From Mesostigma viride (taxonomy: Eukaryota > Streptophyta > Mesostigmatophyceae > Mesostigmatales > Mesostigmataceae), in assembly GCA_009746045.1 (NCBI GenBank), contig RPFO01000497.1:58501-122500 (forward strand): DNA of 64,000 nucleotides, read 5' to 3'. Positions 36,029 to 48,000 of the stretch are shown in pieces. Positions within the stretch are counted from its first letter, which is position 1. Each line of letters opens with the position of its first letter. A model generated the notes under the pieces. It made no database searches and was not told the DNA's origin. It worked only from the letters and a program-made list of their open reading frames with translations. The position numbers and the translations under genes were made by a program.

Positions 36029-36542
36029 TATATATTCATTGAGAATGATAGATTACCTGTATATATATTAAAAATATAATTACTTACAGCAGAGTGAAAT
36101 CACTCAAACCAAAGCAAACGCCCAGCTATAAACCTATATACAGAGCCATGTCAAAGCTCTATACTACGATAAGACCAATGGAAACGCCTAACGGGAGGAA
36201 CCTAATAGCCCTGCTGCACCGCAAAATCAGCCCGCGTACGGCGGAGCATGATGTCAGCCATGGCCCGAGTCAGCGCCACCGACAGGCGCTGACGCCAATA
36301 TGACGTCCAGGTCCGCGCCGACCATGGGGCCCGCTGGCCCTCCAGGTCCAGCCGGTCCTCCCGGAGCCGGCAACACTCCTTGAAGAAGGCGGAGGTCAGG
36401 GGCCCCATGGCCCCAAACTCCTCCAGGACAAAGGGCACCACACGATCGATGGTGCCCGACGTCGCCGTAGGCCATGCAGGAGCTTGGCCCGCTCCGCCCG
36501 GTCCGCCGTGTAACCTGCCGTGAGGGAGGCCCCAGCCACGTG

Positions 36543-38154
36543 CAGAGTGCAATCATACGCCGTATAATACGGTATAATACGGTATAATACGTAATACGCT
36601 GGCTTTGAGCGTATGATTCATACGTTATAATACGTTTTAGCGTATAATGACGTATAATACCGTATTATACCGTATGATGCCGTGTTTTCCGCGTTTTTTT
36701 TACGTTTTGCGCGGCTAGGATGCCAGAACGACAGGGCAACGATTTGAAGCCACAGATTTCGTATCTCTACTATAAGTACTGACCCGTCTGAACTTTCACA
36801 ATTCGACGCGATCTTATTTTGACATTGTGGTGCACAGTGCGCGCACCGTGCGGAGGTGGCCATGGCGACGTGCGTTCCGTTAAAATATGGCTAATCCGGC
36901 GGGCGACAGGCGAAAAAATTAAGCCGATGGTTAAAAGTGATGTTCTATTATGATGTTTCATAGCAAGATCTGCACTATTTGCAAATTCGCTGCCTTTGTT
37001 GGTACAGATTTGCACGGGGGTCTCATCCAACAATTTGGCCGCGATGAATAATCTAGCATGTGTGCCTGCGACGGTAGAACTCGATATTCGTGGGTTATTT
37101 TGATGCAGCAAGAGCCGTTTAGTAACGGACACCATGAAAATAACCTAAGCATCTTCGATCTGCGGCCATTTCCTGTCATTTCTAAAATGATTTCGTTCAG
37201 GCCTGCGCGATCCGCGGTTAATCCATCCATGGCTGGCTGGCTTTTCTTGCGCGCCTGGGTAGGAAATAATGCCGGCCGTGGTACGTTGATTTGCCGCATG
37301 TCACCGCCCAGTCTGTTTGCGCTCTTAATGAACCTGGCATGAAACTTTTTGCGCCGTTTCTGGGTTTTTCTTGCTATTTTGTTCTCCACTTGTTGCAGTT
37401 GTGCTATCAGATTTTCCGCAGCTTTCAATGGTTTTCCTTACGCTGCGTATGCCATGCTTCCTAAAGCTACCCAGAATTGATCGGGCAGTTATCTGGCTTT
37501 GCTACGCTTCCTGTATGGAGGTTTTCACACGGTAGACATTCTATATTGCGTAGTCAAGGACCCTAGCTGCCTGGGAGCGGCATCACCGTTGCAAGGAGCT
37601 GGCGAGCTCATAGACGCCTGTCATGCTCTTCAGCCTGCTGGAAAACAAGGTTGTTGTATGGAAGGTGAGAATATGTGAGTTACTTATTATCACATCCCCA
37701 CCTGTTTAGCCATGTTTAACATGTTGGCCCCTTGCTGGCCCACTGCACGGTCCCCTAGTTATTGCTGGCCTTTTTACCATATATAATTACTTGCATCAAA
37801 GTGAAGGCACCCAAGTAAACATAACCAATATAAAGCCACATATATACAGTTATACACATGCACACAATTATGCATGCGCACGTTTACATTCTCAGTATTA
37901 CATGCAATATATCGATCGTGTCCACAATATCCACCGTATAGAGTATAGCCGAGGGTAGGGCAACCTTGGATTATGTCCAAAACAGTGTTAAAAACATGTG
38001 GATTGATGGTGGGTGTCTTAAAATGTGTAAAATCAGAGTATTCTAAGTGTGTCCGTACGAAAACGTATAATACCGTATTATACCGTATTATACCGTATTA
38101 TACATTATACTCCACCGTGACCGTATAACGCGTATAACGTACGATTGCACTCTG
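36543..38154. mobile_element. hAT-like element with perfect 8-bp target duplication
   Basis: Ends CAGAGTGCAATC and GATTGCACTCTG (12-bp perfect inverted repeats), flanked by GCCACGTG at 36535-36542 and 38155-38162. Copies 1 and 3 of the host retrotransposon give the empty site. The 8-bp duplication and CAGAG start identify the hAT superfamily. Subterminal regions (36555-36690, 38060-38140) are arrays of CGTATAATACG and its variants. The interior has short ORFs (37428-36958 minus) with no recognised transposase, so it is probably non-autonomous. Confidence 0.8.
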
Positions 38155-38162
38155 GCCACGTG

Positions 38163-40993
38163 GCTAAGAGCCAAGGGCCGCGCCACCGAAACGTCGATAA
38201 GCAGATGCCGGCCACCCCCCTCAAAGTCCAGCACCACGATGTCAGGCCGGTGGTTGGGGGAATAGAAGGCAGCGCCATCGGCATCCTCGGACCGGATGTT
38301 CGCGTGGGGGAAAACCGACCGAATCATGGCGAGCACCACCGTCAGGAGGACAGTGTGCAAATACAAATACCAATTCTGATTCTGTTGGCCCCCCATGCAG
38401 GCAAGGTAGTGAGTCCCTGTGGGATCCAGCGGCTGCCCACAGCTACCACAAGGCCGCCCGGCCGGAACAAGAGGCTGCGGGGCAAATAGCTGGTGCCGGA
38501 GCGCCACCGAGTAGTGGCTGGGAGCCAAGGCGAATGGGGGGGCCATGGGAAGAGCACGAAGGTACGCCGAGCCCACACTCCGCAAGGAAAGCGAGAACAG
38601 CCACGCACGTCCCTGGGCGTTGAGGTCCGCGAAAAGAGCAATCCAATCAGCCGTGTGCAGAATACCCGCGTAGGTTTTCTGGTGTTTATCGATGACGCGA
38701 GCAGGGAATGCGGCGGGAGATTGAACGGAGGCGACCGAGGGAGTGCCGCGAGGGAGGTGGCGCTGTACCGCCTGAGCGGCACGGACGGGAGAACAGGCCT
38801 GCTGGATCTCAGCATAGGCCTCCTGGATGGCGGTGACGAAGGGCAAAGGGCTGCTGGGGTCCAGGAGGTCAGGCGCTGCCGTTGCCAAAAGGGGCAGGAG
38901 CCGGCAGCTTTCCGCCCACGACTGAGCGACGGAGCCCAAAAATGCTGCTGGGGCCAGCCGGGCGGCACGAGTCAGACCACAGCCACCCATCCGTGCAGGC
39001 AGGGAGGCAATGCGAATAGCATGTGGCGGGAGGTCGGGGCCCGGGACCAGCTGCGCCAAGGCCGACTGGATGCGTTCGTCGTGGCCCTCGGCGGCCAGCC
39101 GGACCTGAGCCGGAAGAGCGCCCCGGAGCCAGTGAACGACGCGAGGGTGAGCGCAAAACCACAGAAGCAGACCCTTGGTCTGCGAATCATGAAGGCGCGC
39201 AATCAAGGGCAGTACCTCAGTGCGTGCCTCGAGGGCGGCCCGCAGAGCATCGATGACAAACGCGGGGTCGCCAACCGGAACGCCGAGGACATCCAACCCA
39301 TGGAGGCGCTCGTCCCGGCCCAAGAGCTGGGGCGGGAAGCCGGAGCAATCACCTTGGGGCGAGTACACCGCGCACTTGGCCAGGGTCAACTGGAGGTTGA
39401 TGTCGGCCACCGCGGTCTGCAGTGCCAGCAGAGCCGCGGTGGTGTCCGGCACAGGGCCCAGAAGGTAGATATCATCCAAGTAGGCCTGAATAGCGACCGC
39501 CGGGTGGGCAGCATGGACCGCTTGGAGGCAACCCTGGAGGGGGGCGGCAAAGTACAGGGGTCCCAGGGGGTCCCCTTGCTGGGTGCCCGACCGCGACAGC
39601 AGGCCGCCGCGAGTGCCGTCCTCCATGATGTGAACCAGTTGGCCGGGCTGGCCGTAGCACACGGCTGTCCAAGCGTACAAGTCCTCGAAGGACTCCATGA
39701 CGGCCGCAAACATGCTGGCGCGGGACAGACTGTTGAACGCGTTGTGGCAGTCGACCTTGACGACAGCGTGGGTGGGGTGGGCCTCGAGGTAGGCCTGCAC
39801 CGAATGGATGAGGATATCCGCCCCGCCTGGAGTCGTCACCCCCAGCTGGGCCGCCACCGAGGTCTCACCCGCTGCGAGGGGCGGGCAGAAAAAGGCACGG
39901 AGCTCGGGCGCCTTTTGGCGGCAGATCACTTTGCCCACGAGCTTGCGGAGCACCTCACCGCAGGCGATCGGGCGCACCTTGCCCTCGGGGGGGGCAAGAC
40001 ACCCTTGAGCAGAGCGAGGAGGCGAGCGCCCGCTAACCACTCGCGCGCAGCGGGAGGAACGCGACCAGCCGCCAGGTCAATGAGGGTGTCAAAGAGAATG
40101 TCCTCGCCCCCATGCCCCACCAGGACCTCCAAGTGCTCGTAGCGCCAGCCCGACGGCCCGGTAGAGGAAGCCCGCGGGACCGCACGCATCACCTCCAGGA
40201 AGCAGTCGCGGTCCAGCCGGAGGGGGGCCGGCAGGGGGTCCGGCACGGGCAGCTGGAAGCCGGGCTCCGCAGGGTGAAGAGCCTCCAAGGCCGCCAGGGT
40301 AGCCGCATTGGCGGGGGCCAGCTTGGCCATTTCCAAGCGGGTCATGGCCCGGCTGAGCTGCCCCTCGCGGACGAGGCGGATGACATCGGCGGCCACCCGC
40401 TCGAAGTTGACCTCCCCCGACAGCCGGGCCGTGCGCGGGGGCGGCACGCCAAACAGCCCCTCCCAGTCCCCCTGCAGAAAGCGTCGGCAACGGGCAATAA
40501 CCGCACCCTGGAGGCCGCGCACACCACGCCCGAGAGGGGTGAGGAGCAGGCGGGGGGTCACCATGTGCAGTTTAAAGCCCAGCGGGTCGTCCGGAGCGGC
40601 GTGCATGCGCCGGAGAGAAACGATTGCACATTGCGCGAAAAGGCTACGCGCGCGGTGGGGGAGGTCGGTCAGGGTAGACGTCGGGTTGATGGCGCATGCA
40701 TCCCAGGGAACCGTGTCAAGCCAACGCCAACTGGCCGAGTAGTCGGGCGGCGGGGGCTGGGAGCCGGTGGGAGCCGAGGCGGGAGGGGGGGAGGGGGCCG
40801 GGACTGCTGGCCGGTTGAGGGGCCGTTGAGCAACACAGGCGCGCGCGTGCTGAGCGCGCCCGTGAATGGAGTACACCCGCTGGCAGTGAGCTTCCGGGCA
40901 CCGGTAACAGCTCATGGCCTGCAGATCCGCCGCGTCGAGATCGGGGTGCACAGCGCGAAGGTGCTGGCAGAGGAGGTTGCGGTTGTGGAACAC
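38163..40993 (-). pseudogene. Retrotransposon ORF: C2H2 fingers, reverse transcriptase, endonuclease
   Basis: Minus strand. Residues near the start carry C2H2 zinc fingers (FHNRNLLCQHLRAVH and CYRCPEAHC..H..H). Reverse transcriptase blocks include VKVDCHNAFNSLSR (near 39730-39770), GTQQGDPLGPLYF (near 39550-39600) and catalytic AYLDD (near 39470-39490). The endonuclease zinc cluster (near 38397-38455) and RPDIVVLDF..LIDVSVA (near 38175-38255) follow. A one-base frameshift lies in a G8 run (39987-39994), and the end is cut by the hAT-like insertion; it resumes at 36542. Two 4-base insertions (near 36446 and 36473) also break the distal frame. It combines N-terminal fingers, a single RT and a C-terminal endonuclease as in R2-like elements. 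Confidence 0.85.
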
Positions 40994-41045
40994 ACCAGCA
41001 CACGGGGACCCCTGTATATATAGTCATTCTATTCCCTATATATAG

Positions 41046-41621
41046 GTGCCTTCTATTCCCCCAACCACCGGCCTGACATCGTGGTGCTGGACTTTGAGGG
41101 GGGTGGCCGGCATCTGCTTATTGACGTTTCGGTGGCGCGGCCCTTGGCTCTTAGCCACGTGGCTGGGGCCTCCCTCACGGCAGGTTACACGGCGGACCGG
41201 GCGGAGCGGGCCAAGCTCCTGGCCTACGGCGACGTCGGGCACCATCGTGTGGTGCCCTTTGTCCTGGAGGAGTTTGGGGCCATGGGGCCCCTGACCTCCG
41301 CCTTCTTCAAGGAGTGTTGCCGGCTCCGGGAGGATCGGCTGGACCTGGAGGGCCAGCGGGCCCCATGGTCGGCGCGGACCTGGACGTCATATTGGCGTCA
41401 GCGCTTGTCGGTGGCGCTGACTCGGGCCATGGCTGACATCATGCTCCGCCGTACGCGGGCTGATTTTGCGGTGCAGCAGGGCTGTTAGGTTCCTCCCGTT
41501 AGGCGTTTCCATTGGTCTTATCGTAGTATAGAGCTTTGACATGGCTCTGTATATAGGTTTATAGCTGGGCGTTTGCTTTGGTTTGAGTGATTTCACTCTG
41601 CTGTAAGTAATTATATTTTTA
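41046..41621 (+). mobile_element. Restriction-like-endonuclease non-LTR retrotransposon, copy 3
   Basis: Strongly 5'-truncated copy starting inside the endonuclease (TGCCTTCTATTCCCCC) and keeping the stop at 41486-41488 and the full 3' UTR. It is flanked by ATATATAG (41038-41045 and 41622-41629). It is nearly identical to copy 1 over its whole length. Confidence 0.85.
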
Positions 41622-41635
41622 ATATATAGTCATTT

Positions 41636-41775
41636 TTAGTTGGCTTTGTTCATGTTTGTTTGGGTGCTTTCACTCTGATGTAAGTTATTATAATTTTTAA
41701 TATTTATTGAAAAAATACAATTACTTACATCAGAGAGAAGGCACTCACTCAAAAATAAACAAAGCCAACGCCAAC
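41636..41775. repeat. Inverted pair of related retrotransposon tails
   Basis: GTTGGCTTTGTTCATGTTTG to TAAGTTATTATAATTTTTAA on the plus strand is mirrored by a minus-strand copy ending at about 41772. Both resemble the 3' end (TTTCACTCTGCTGTAAGTAA) of the retrotransposon beside them, but are diverged. They look like very short tail-only insertions placed tail to tail, or a foldback. Confidence 0.6.
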
Positions 41776-41878
41776 AAGACATACCACGACAAAATAACTG
41801 CCTTTTATCACCTCTAGTCACTGTATGGTTGGGGCATGATGCAGACGCTATTTGTAACTTTCGTATGATTATTTTTCT

Positions 41879-41898
41879 GGCGCTGGTTGTCTCCTTGA
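41879..41898 (+). mobile_element. Short retroposon family B, 20-bp 3' remnant
   Basis: Only the last 20 bases of the family (GGCGCTGGTTGTCTCCTTGA) are present, flanked by TTTTTCT on both sides (41872-41878 and 41899-41905). The related sequence near 19575-19632 lacks this insert and gives the empty site. Confidence 0.65.
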
Positions 41899-42042
41899 TT
41901 TTTCTAATGAGATCAGCAAAGTACTCCGTGGTATGCCCATGCGCATGACACGCAAGTACTTGTCTCACTTAATAAAGTACCCGGACACAGGGTACTGCTC
42001 CTTGGTCATTTCATGAAACTTCCGTGCCTAGGAACTCCCCAA

Positions 42043-45000
42043 CTAAAACTTCACGGTGTACTGGGGTGGCCGCTTGGCCTGCCCAAAGACATATCCCCCC
42101 TTCTTCTTGTATTTAAAGTCCGTGTTGCTCGTATCATACGCCCCCGGCCCCGGCGACGCAGCGCCCGGGTTTTGCAACTCCTTGGACAAGAACTCCTTCT
42201 CATTCATGCGGCGGCCCGTGCCAAACTTCATCGTTGCCGCGTCACCCAGTGTGGCGCTGATCCCCTTGCCACCTGGCATCGTGTACGCACCAGGGCCAGG
42301 GGCCGACGAGACCGCCTCTGCCTTCCGCAACGCCCCCCGCGCATCCACCTCGGTATACGTTTTGAGCCCAAAGCTGAACCCCTTGGAGTTGGGGCTCCTC
42401 GCCCGCGGCTTGCCGCCAGCATCAACGTCATACGCGCCAGGCCCGGGAGTGCGCTCCCCCCTCCAGGTGGACCGGTTGGTGTCGGTCCCGAACCCGGTCG
42501 GGGTGGTCTTGGGCCGCTGCTGGTTGCCGAGGCGGTTGAAGTCTGTGGGAACATCATACGCGCCCGGCCCCGGGCTGTCCTTGGCGGTGGAGTAGACCTC
42601 CAGGCGCAGGCATGGCGCGATCGAGACGCCGCCCGGGGCGCTGTTTTTGGGCGTGTATGCACCGGGCCCGGGGACCCAACCTGGTGGTGACAGATGCCAC
42701 CAAATGTTATCAATGGCAACGTCGCCAGCAAATTAACGGATGCCCACCAGCACACTTAGCAGGCAGCACGTGCGTGCAAAACGAAAAAAGAGAAAGCATG
42801 CTCAGATTCATCCAGAATAGAACTGTACCAGCCTCACGTATACATTTATCAAAACCAGCTACAATGCGTGGCTGGGGGGGTTGATCATGATGCAGTGAAC
42901 GCGTGAGCTGGCGGGGCACCCTGAGCAGGCAGGCCAAGCAGGCACATGCATGGGTAGGCAGGTGGCATGTTTGCGCGCAGTGGGCAAACCTCCGACCACT
43001 GAGCCTTCAGATCATAATAAGAAGTCCTCACATATATTACGGGGAAAAGCAGCGAGGGAACCTGCACGCCCACCCAAGCTGGCAACCGAGGAGCGCCAGC
43101 ATCATCATCGTCCCTCCCACCATCCTCTTACGCCCGCACCATACATACCCCATTCGTACATTCATACCCCATGCGTGCACCAGCTGTCCGGGCCCACTCA
43201 GACCATGCCCATGGTTCTACCATTGCATGACGCACGCGTGAAGAGCATGTCAAGCACACATGTGGAGCACATGACGTGAAAAACTCTGGGAATGTGGAAA
43301 TGCCAAGGTGAACGACCTATACCACTGGTAGTAGGGGATCATGCTAAAACTAAGCAGAATAGCCAGTCATCCATTGCACCTCCCTATACTTCCACAAGCA
43401 CGTCAAGTGCACATATAGGGCACACGATGCGCACATGAAGCGCACGTATGACACTTGTATCTACAGCATACTGTATGATATTCTTGTAAATATATGATAC
43501 TTTAATACTTACAGACCCATTTATGATATTAGAAAAACACGCACCGAGCGAGTCGCCCGAGACGACCTGCGACCGCTTGGACGTGCCAAATGAGAACTTG
43601 GGGTGGTGCGCCAGCTGGGGGTCGGAGTCCGCGTCCGCCAGGTTATACCTCCCCGGGCCAGGGCTGTGGGCGCCGATCATCGGCTTGGCAAACTCAGGGC
43701 TGTTCCCAATCACAGGCCCCGCGCGGCTGCCCCCTAGCTCCACGTCATGCATGCGCTGGCTGGTGCCAAAGTGGGTCGACTTGGAGGAGCGTAGGGGCTC
43801 CACGCCGTGGATGGGCCCCGGCGAGTCGTTGCCGGCTTCCATGTGGACGCACGAGATGAACAGGTGGCGTTCGCCGTCCCTGCCCAGGGGGGGGGGGGGG
43901 GGGGAGAGGGGGAGTAGGGAGCAGCGCAGCGGTGAGAGGTTCAGGTGAGGTGGGTGGAGGTCAGGCAGGGAACGATCGTTGGGATGTGCAAATGTGGCCT
44001 ATCAATTTGATGCGTTCCTAAAGTGCATATGCGATGCTGTATCTTGTTAGCAGCACTAAATAGAGAAGCAAGGTGAAGAGCGCGCCGCTAAATTGAAAAC
44101 AGCAGCTGTGTGCATGGACAGACAGGACAAAATGCTGACTGTAACGGGCCATATTTGCCAACTGCGGCTCCAGAGGGGAATCCTGTTGCGCCCATGGTAA
44201 GAGCCAGGTACACAATTTGTAGGAGCCCCAAAACGCACCTGCAAGTTGATTGCCAATCTACCCATCCCCTTGGTAGCCTCGGTAGGCTACTGTCCCCCCG
44301 CTTGACCCAAATCATGCGCCCAATCAACCAAACATGCGCCCAACCACGCAAACACACTAGGCTTCACCTCATGGGCACCACATAGGCATCATGCCACCTC
44401 AACATCCCATGTGTCATATGCGCAGTCCCTTGCGTTCAGGGAAACAACAGCTGGGTCCTTCCAACCACTCAGACACATCTCCAGCCACACCACCATGCCT
44501 TCAACCACCCACAAACATGACAAGTCCGGCCCCCGGACCCAGCGACTCCCGACCGACCCAACGCGAATGACCGACCCAACTCTATTTGCCGGACCTGTGC
44601 CGTGACCGAACCACACGAAAGAAAGAAAAGCAAATAACACACCGTCGGACACACATACACACATCTACACACACGCATACACACAAACACATACACACCT
44701 ACACAAATATATATACACACACCTGGTGGATTTCCCAAAAGGCGTCGCGGGCGCGCTGGCGGCGTGCACGTGGTCCACCGTGTGCCGCTGCGACCGGCCC
44801 AGGTTGCCCAGCCCGCTCTTGAGGCTGTACTCGTTGGGGGCAGGGCTGTCCTTGCCTGCGCGCGCCGTGCGTGCGTGCATCTCTGATATGAACACCGCCT
44901 CCTCTTGGTACTTGCTGCGGTCCTCGCCCTTGCTGCACGGTCAACAAGCGGGGGTATGCAATATATTCAGATACATATAATGTAAGCACCGACATATGAA

Positions 45001-48000
45001 TAGCAGCAATATATCAAGGAGACAAGCGGCGCAGGCCAGAAATCGGGAGAATCCGGACCATGGTAGCTCGAGCCTGCCGCTATCTTGTCCGCGTTTAGCA
45101 GCAATATATATTTGGGGCGAGGGCAGAGGTCACAGGAAGGGGTTGCCATGTGTGCATGCATGCGCGTGTCTCCAATAGGAACACCTAAAAGTTCCTCTGC
45201 CTGTGATAGAAAACAAATCTCCCTTTTCCAAAAAATGGCTCATCCCCAAGCCCTTGTTGCCAGCTGGGCGACGGTTTGTGGCCGTATAAACTTCCAAAAA
45301 CACGTTTGTTTATATCAGCTATGAATAAAAGTCGTGCCAGGGGCGCATGCATCCCTGGGACATACCGTAGTGGCTGAAATCACATTGCGAATAAATAATT
45401 TTTCGAGGGTTTTTCTGCATGGTTTTGACACTTTGCGGGGAAAGTTCAGCCCGGGTTAGGTAAACTTCCAGCCCGGGAGCTTGTTTATATTAGGGCACCT
45501 AGTTCAGTGTCTGACTTGGATTCTAACCTATCAAGTACATTAATTACCCACCAAGCGCAGTTCCTATCTGACAATTAAGTGAGTACCAGTATGACATAAG
45601 GCCCTAATCAGTGCTAATAGGGCCCCTAATCAGTGCTACTTGAACGGGTTCTCAATCTGGCGCAACGCGGCGCGGCGCGGCAAGCGCGGCGCTCCACTTC
45701 ATCTAGCTGCGCCGCGGCCTGCAGCCAGAAACAGGTGTAGCGCCTCCCGGTTTTCATACTTTACGGGGTAAATTGAAGTATTATTTTAGCACTTTTCGGG
45801 GGGTCATTCGAAAAGATTTATTCGCAATGTGATTTCAGCCACTACGGTACACTGCGGCTCTTTTTTTTTTAACGCCTTGTCACTATAATCATGCCTGCCA
45901 CTTGCTGCGGCCACGGCCCGTGCTGCCAGGGGGGCATGGTGAGTGCCCATGAATGGGTCTTTAGAAAGGAGTAAACTTCAGTGTGGGTAAAGGGTGCGCT
46001 GTGACGCAGGACGTGGACCGGGAAGGGAACCAGCGACAGGTGGCGCATGAGGAAGAAGGTAGAGGGTGGGACGACGTGAGCGAGGGGGGTGGCCTGCTAG
46101 CCTGACTTGTTATTACCATCCTGGCGGTATGGAGATCTCCATCAAGTAGTTGTCCCTGGTGACTTGATGATGTCCACCCTGCCATAGGGCAGTTGCGTTC
46201 CATCCCTCTACTTCTAAGCATACCTAGAAGCGTACTCGCGGTGTCCACTAGCATCCCTGCCCCAGCCAACACGCCACGTGTCAAAAGGCTCAACAATGGT
46301 GCACACTGACGGCAACAGGTCATGCAAGGGCACATACTAGGATGCGCCCCGTCTGTGCAGCCGCACTTCCAACATTTCCAACAAGTGCTGGGGCTTTGTC
46401 CCTTCCAGTACGCTTGCTGTGATTGAACTTAGAAAAGCTGATTTCATCGACACGGCTCTATCCTGAGCACCATCAGGCCAGCCCCACTCATGGCACGAGC
46501 CAGGCTGGCAACGGCAAGTCGGCGACACGACACCCACATGCCCGGCCCTGCTCACTGCAAAAACCAAGCAACCAAGACTCATGTTTTCTGCGCGCCCCCA
46601 CTCACTGCGCGAAAGTGTAGGCTGGCCTGCGCTCCCTCGTGTGCACCAGGTCGGCGTTCGAGAAGTGCGACCCTGGCCCCGGCGTGTGCCTCGCCTCGCT
46701 CTCCTCGATCATGCGCTGCAGCGCGGTGCCAAACCCAAACGCGGGGCCCTCCGCCGCCTTTCCCCCCTTGGGACCCCGAGCACGGTACGCGCCGGGGCCC
46801 GGCGTGTCGCGACCAAAGTTCTCCTTTGTGTGGAGGGAGGAGATGTAGCGCTCTGGTGGGTGTGGGGTGAGGTGGGGCCGGGTGGGGTCGGGTCGGGTGG
46901 GGCGGGGTGGTGGTGGTGGGGCACAGCTAAAGGGTGGGGTTAGGGGGCAGGAGTAGGGGCGAAAGCGTGTGCCACAGTCAGGGAGCGTGCTGAGGCAGAA
47001 CCTTCGGCAGGAGGTTGGGGTAATAATCTGATGAGGGCTTGATGAGGGGCACTACAGGGTTGTGTTTAAAGACACACATGAAGGGCACCGTCTGGCACGA
47101 AGGTAGACGAAAATCCGCAGACCCAGAGGGTCGAGATCCCATGAGCGGTGCCGTGGATTTGGGGGATGCCATGTATATGTCTGCTCAGGGCATCCCTCAT
47201 CCAATGGCCACAGCCGTTCCTTATGTTACAGGTAGCAGAATGGAGCACGTAGCTGTTCTCTCTGTGGCACGCAACGAGGTGAGGGGACGTAAGGGCAAGG
47301 CCTGGGTTGCCACTGCTTACCACCAGCCAGAAAAGACTTACTTGAGCCATTGAGCTTGGAGGATCCGCAGTCTGCCAACCGGCCTGCCTTGATTACTGCT
47401 AACCCTACTTACTACCAGCCCTACTCCCAACTAGCTTGACTTACTTGGGTCATCGTCCTTGGAGGACGTCCCGAACGAATATGCCGGTTCCTTGCGCGCG
47501 ATTGGCTCGATGTCCTGGTTGTACGCGGGGCCAGGCGAGTAGGTCTCTGGGCCCGTCACGCCCGGCATGGTCATCGCGGCTGCAAGTAACCAGCACATCC
47601 ACAGGGGCAGCAGCAGTGCAGGGGGAACAGACGAGGCACGGCCATGGGATGGGGGAGGCGTCGGATGCTGTCTAAGGTGTAGGAAACGCGCATGACGGGT
47701 CCACATAAACAACACAAGTGTGATGGGTTGATACAACAGGTAGCGGGTACGCGAGCACCAAGTGGCACGAGTGGTATTTTAGTATGGTGGTATAGTCTAC
47801 GTGCTTATTAACTAATGGTGGCTCTATACTTGTAATACATAGCGAGTTCCTGATCGTGGCTATGCACAAATGCATCCCCTGCCATCCTTATAGGTAGGTA
47901 TAATTCGTGAGCATGGCTGTGCACCAAGACGTCCTCTCCTGCGGAAGAGAAGGCGGTGCAGTGCTCAGCCAGGAGGGAGAGAAACCTCTTGGCTGCCCTA

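Larger units (their letters stand above)
36068..41010 (-). mobile_element. Restriction-like-endonuclease non-LTR retrotransposon, copy 2 (longest)
   Basis: Flanked by a 12-bp duplication CCTGTATATATA (36056-36067 and 41011-41022). On the minus strand it encodes zinc fingers, reverse transcriptase and endonuclease, interrupted by the hAT-like element 36543-38154. It is probably slightly 5'-truncated, because the first zinc finger lacks its first cysteine and no 5' UTR is seen. Confidence 0.85.

Noticed and set aside
36958..37428. Basic 156-codon ORF in the hAT-like element as a transposase
   Set aside because: No hAT dimerisation or zinc-finger motif seen.
39023..40142. Long plus-strand frame of 549 codons (38493-40142)
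   Set aside because: Shadow of the minus-strand reverse transcriptase ORF in GC-rich sequence.
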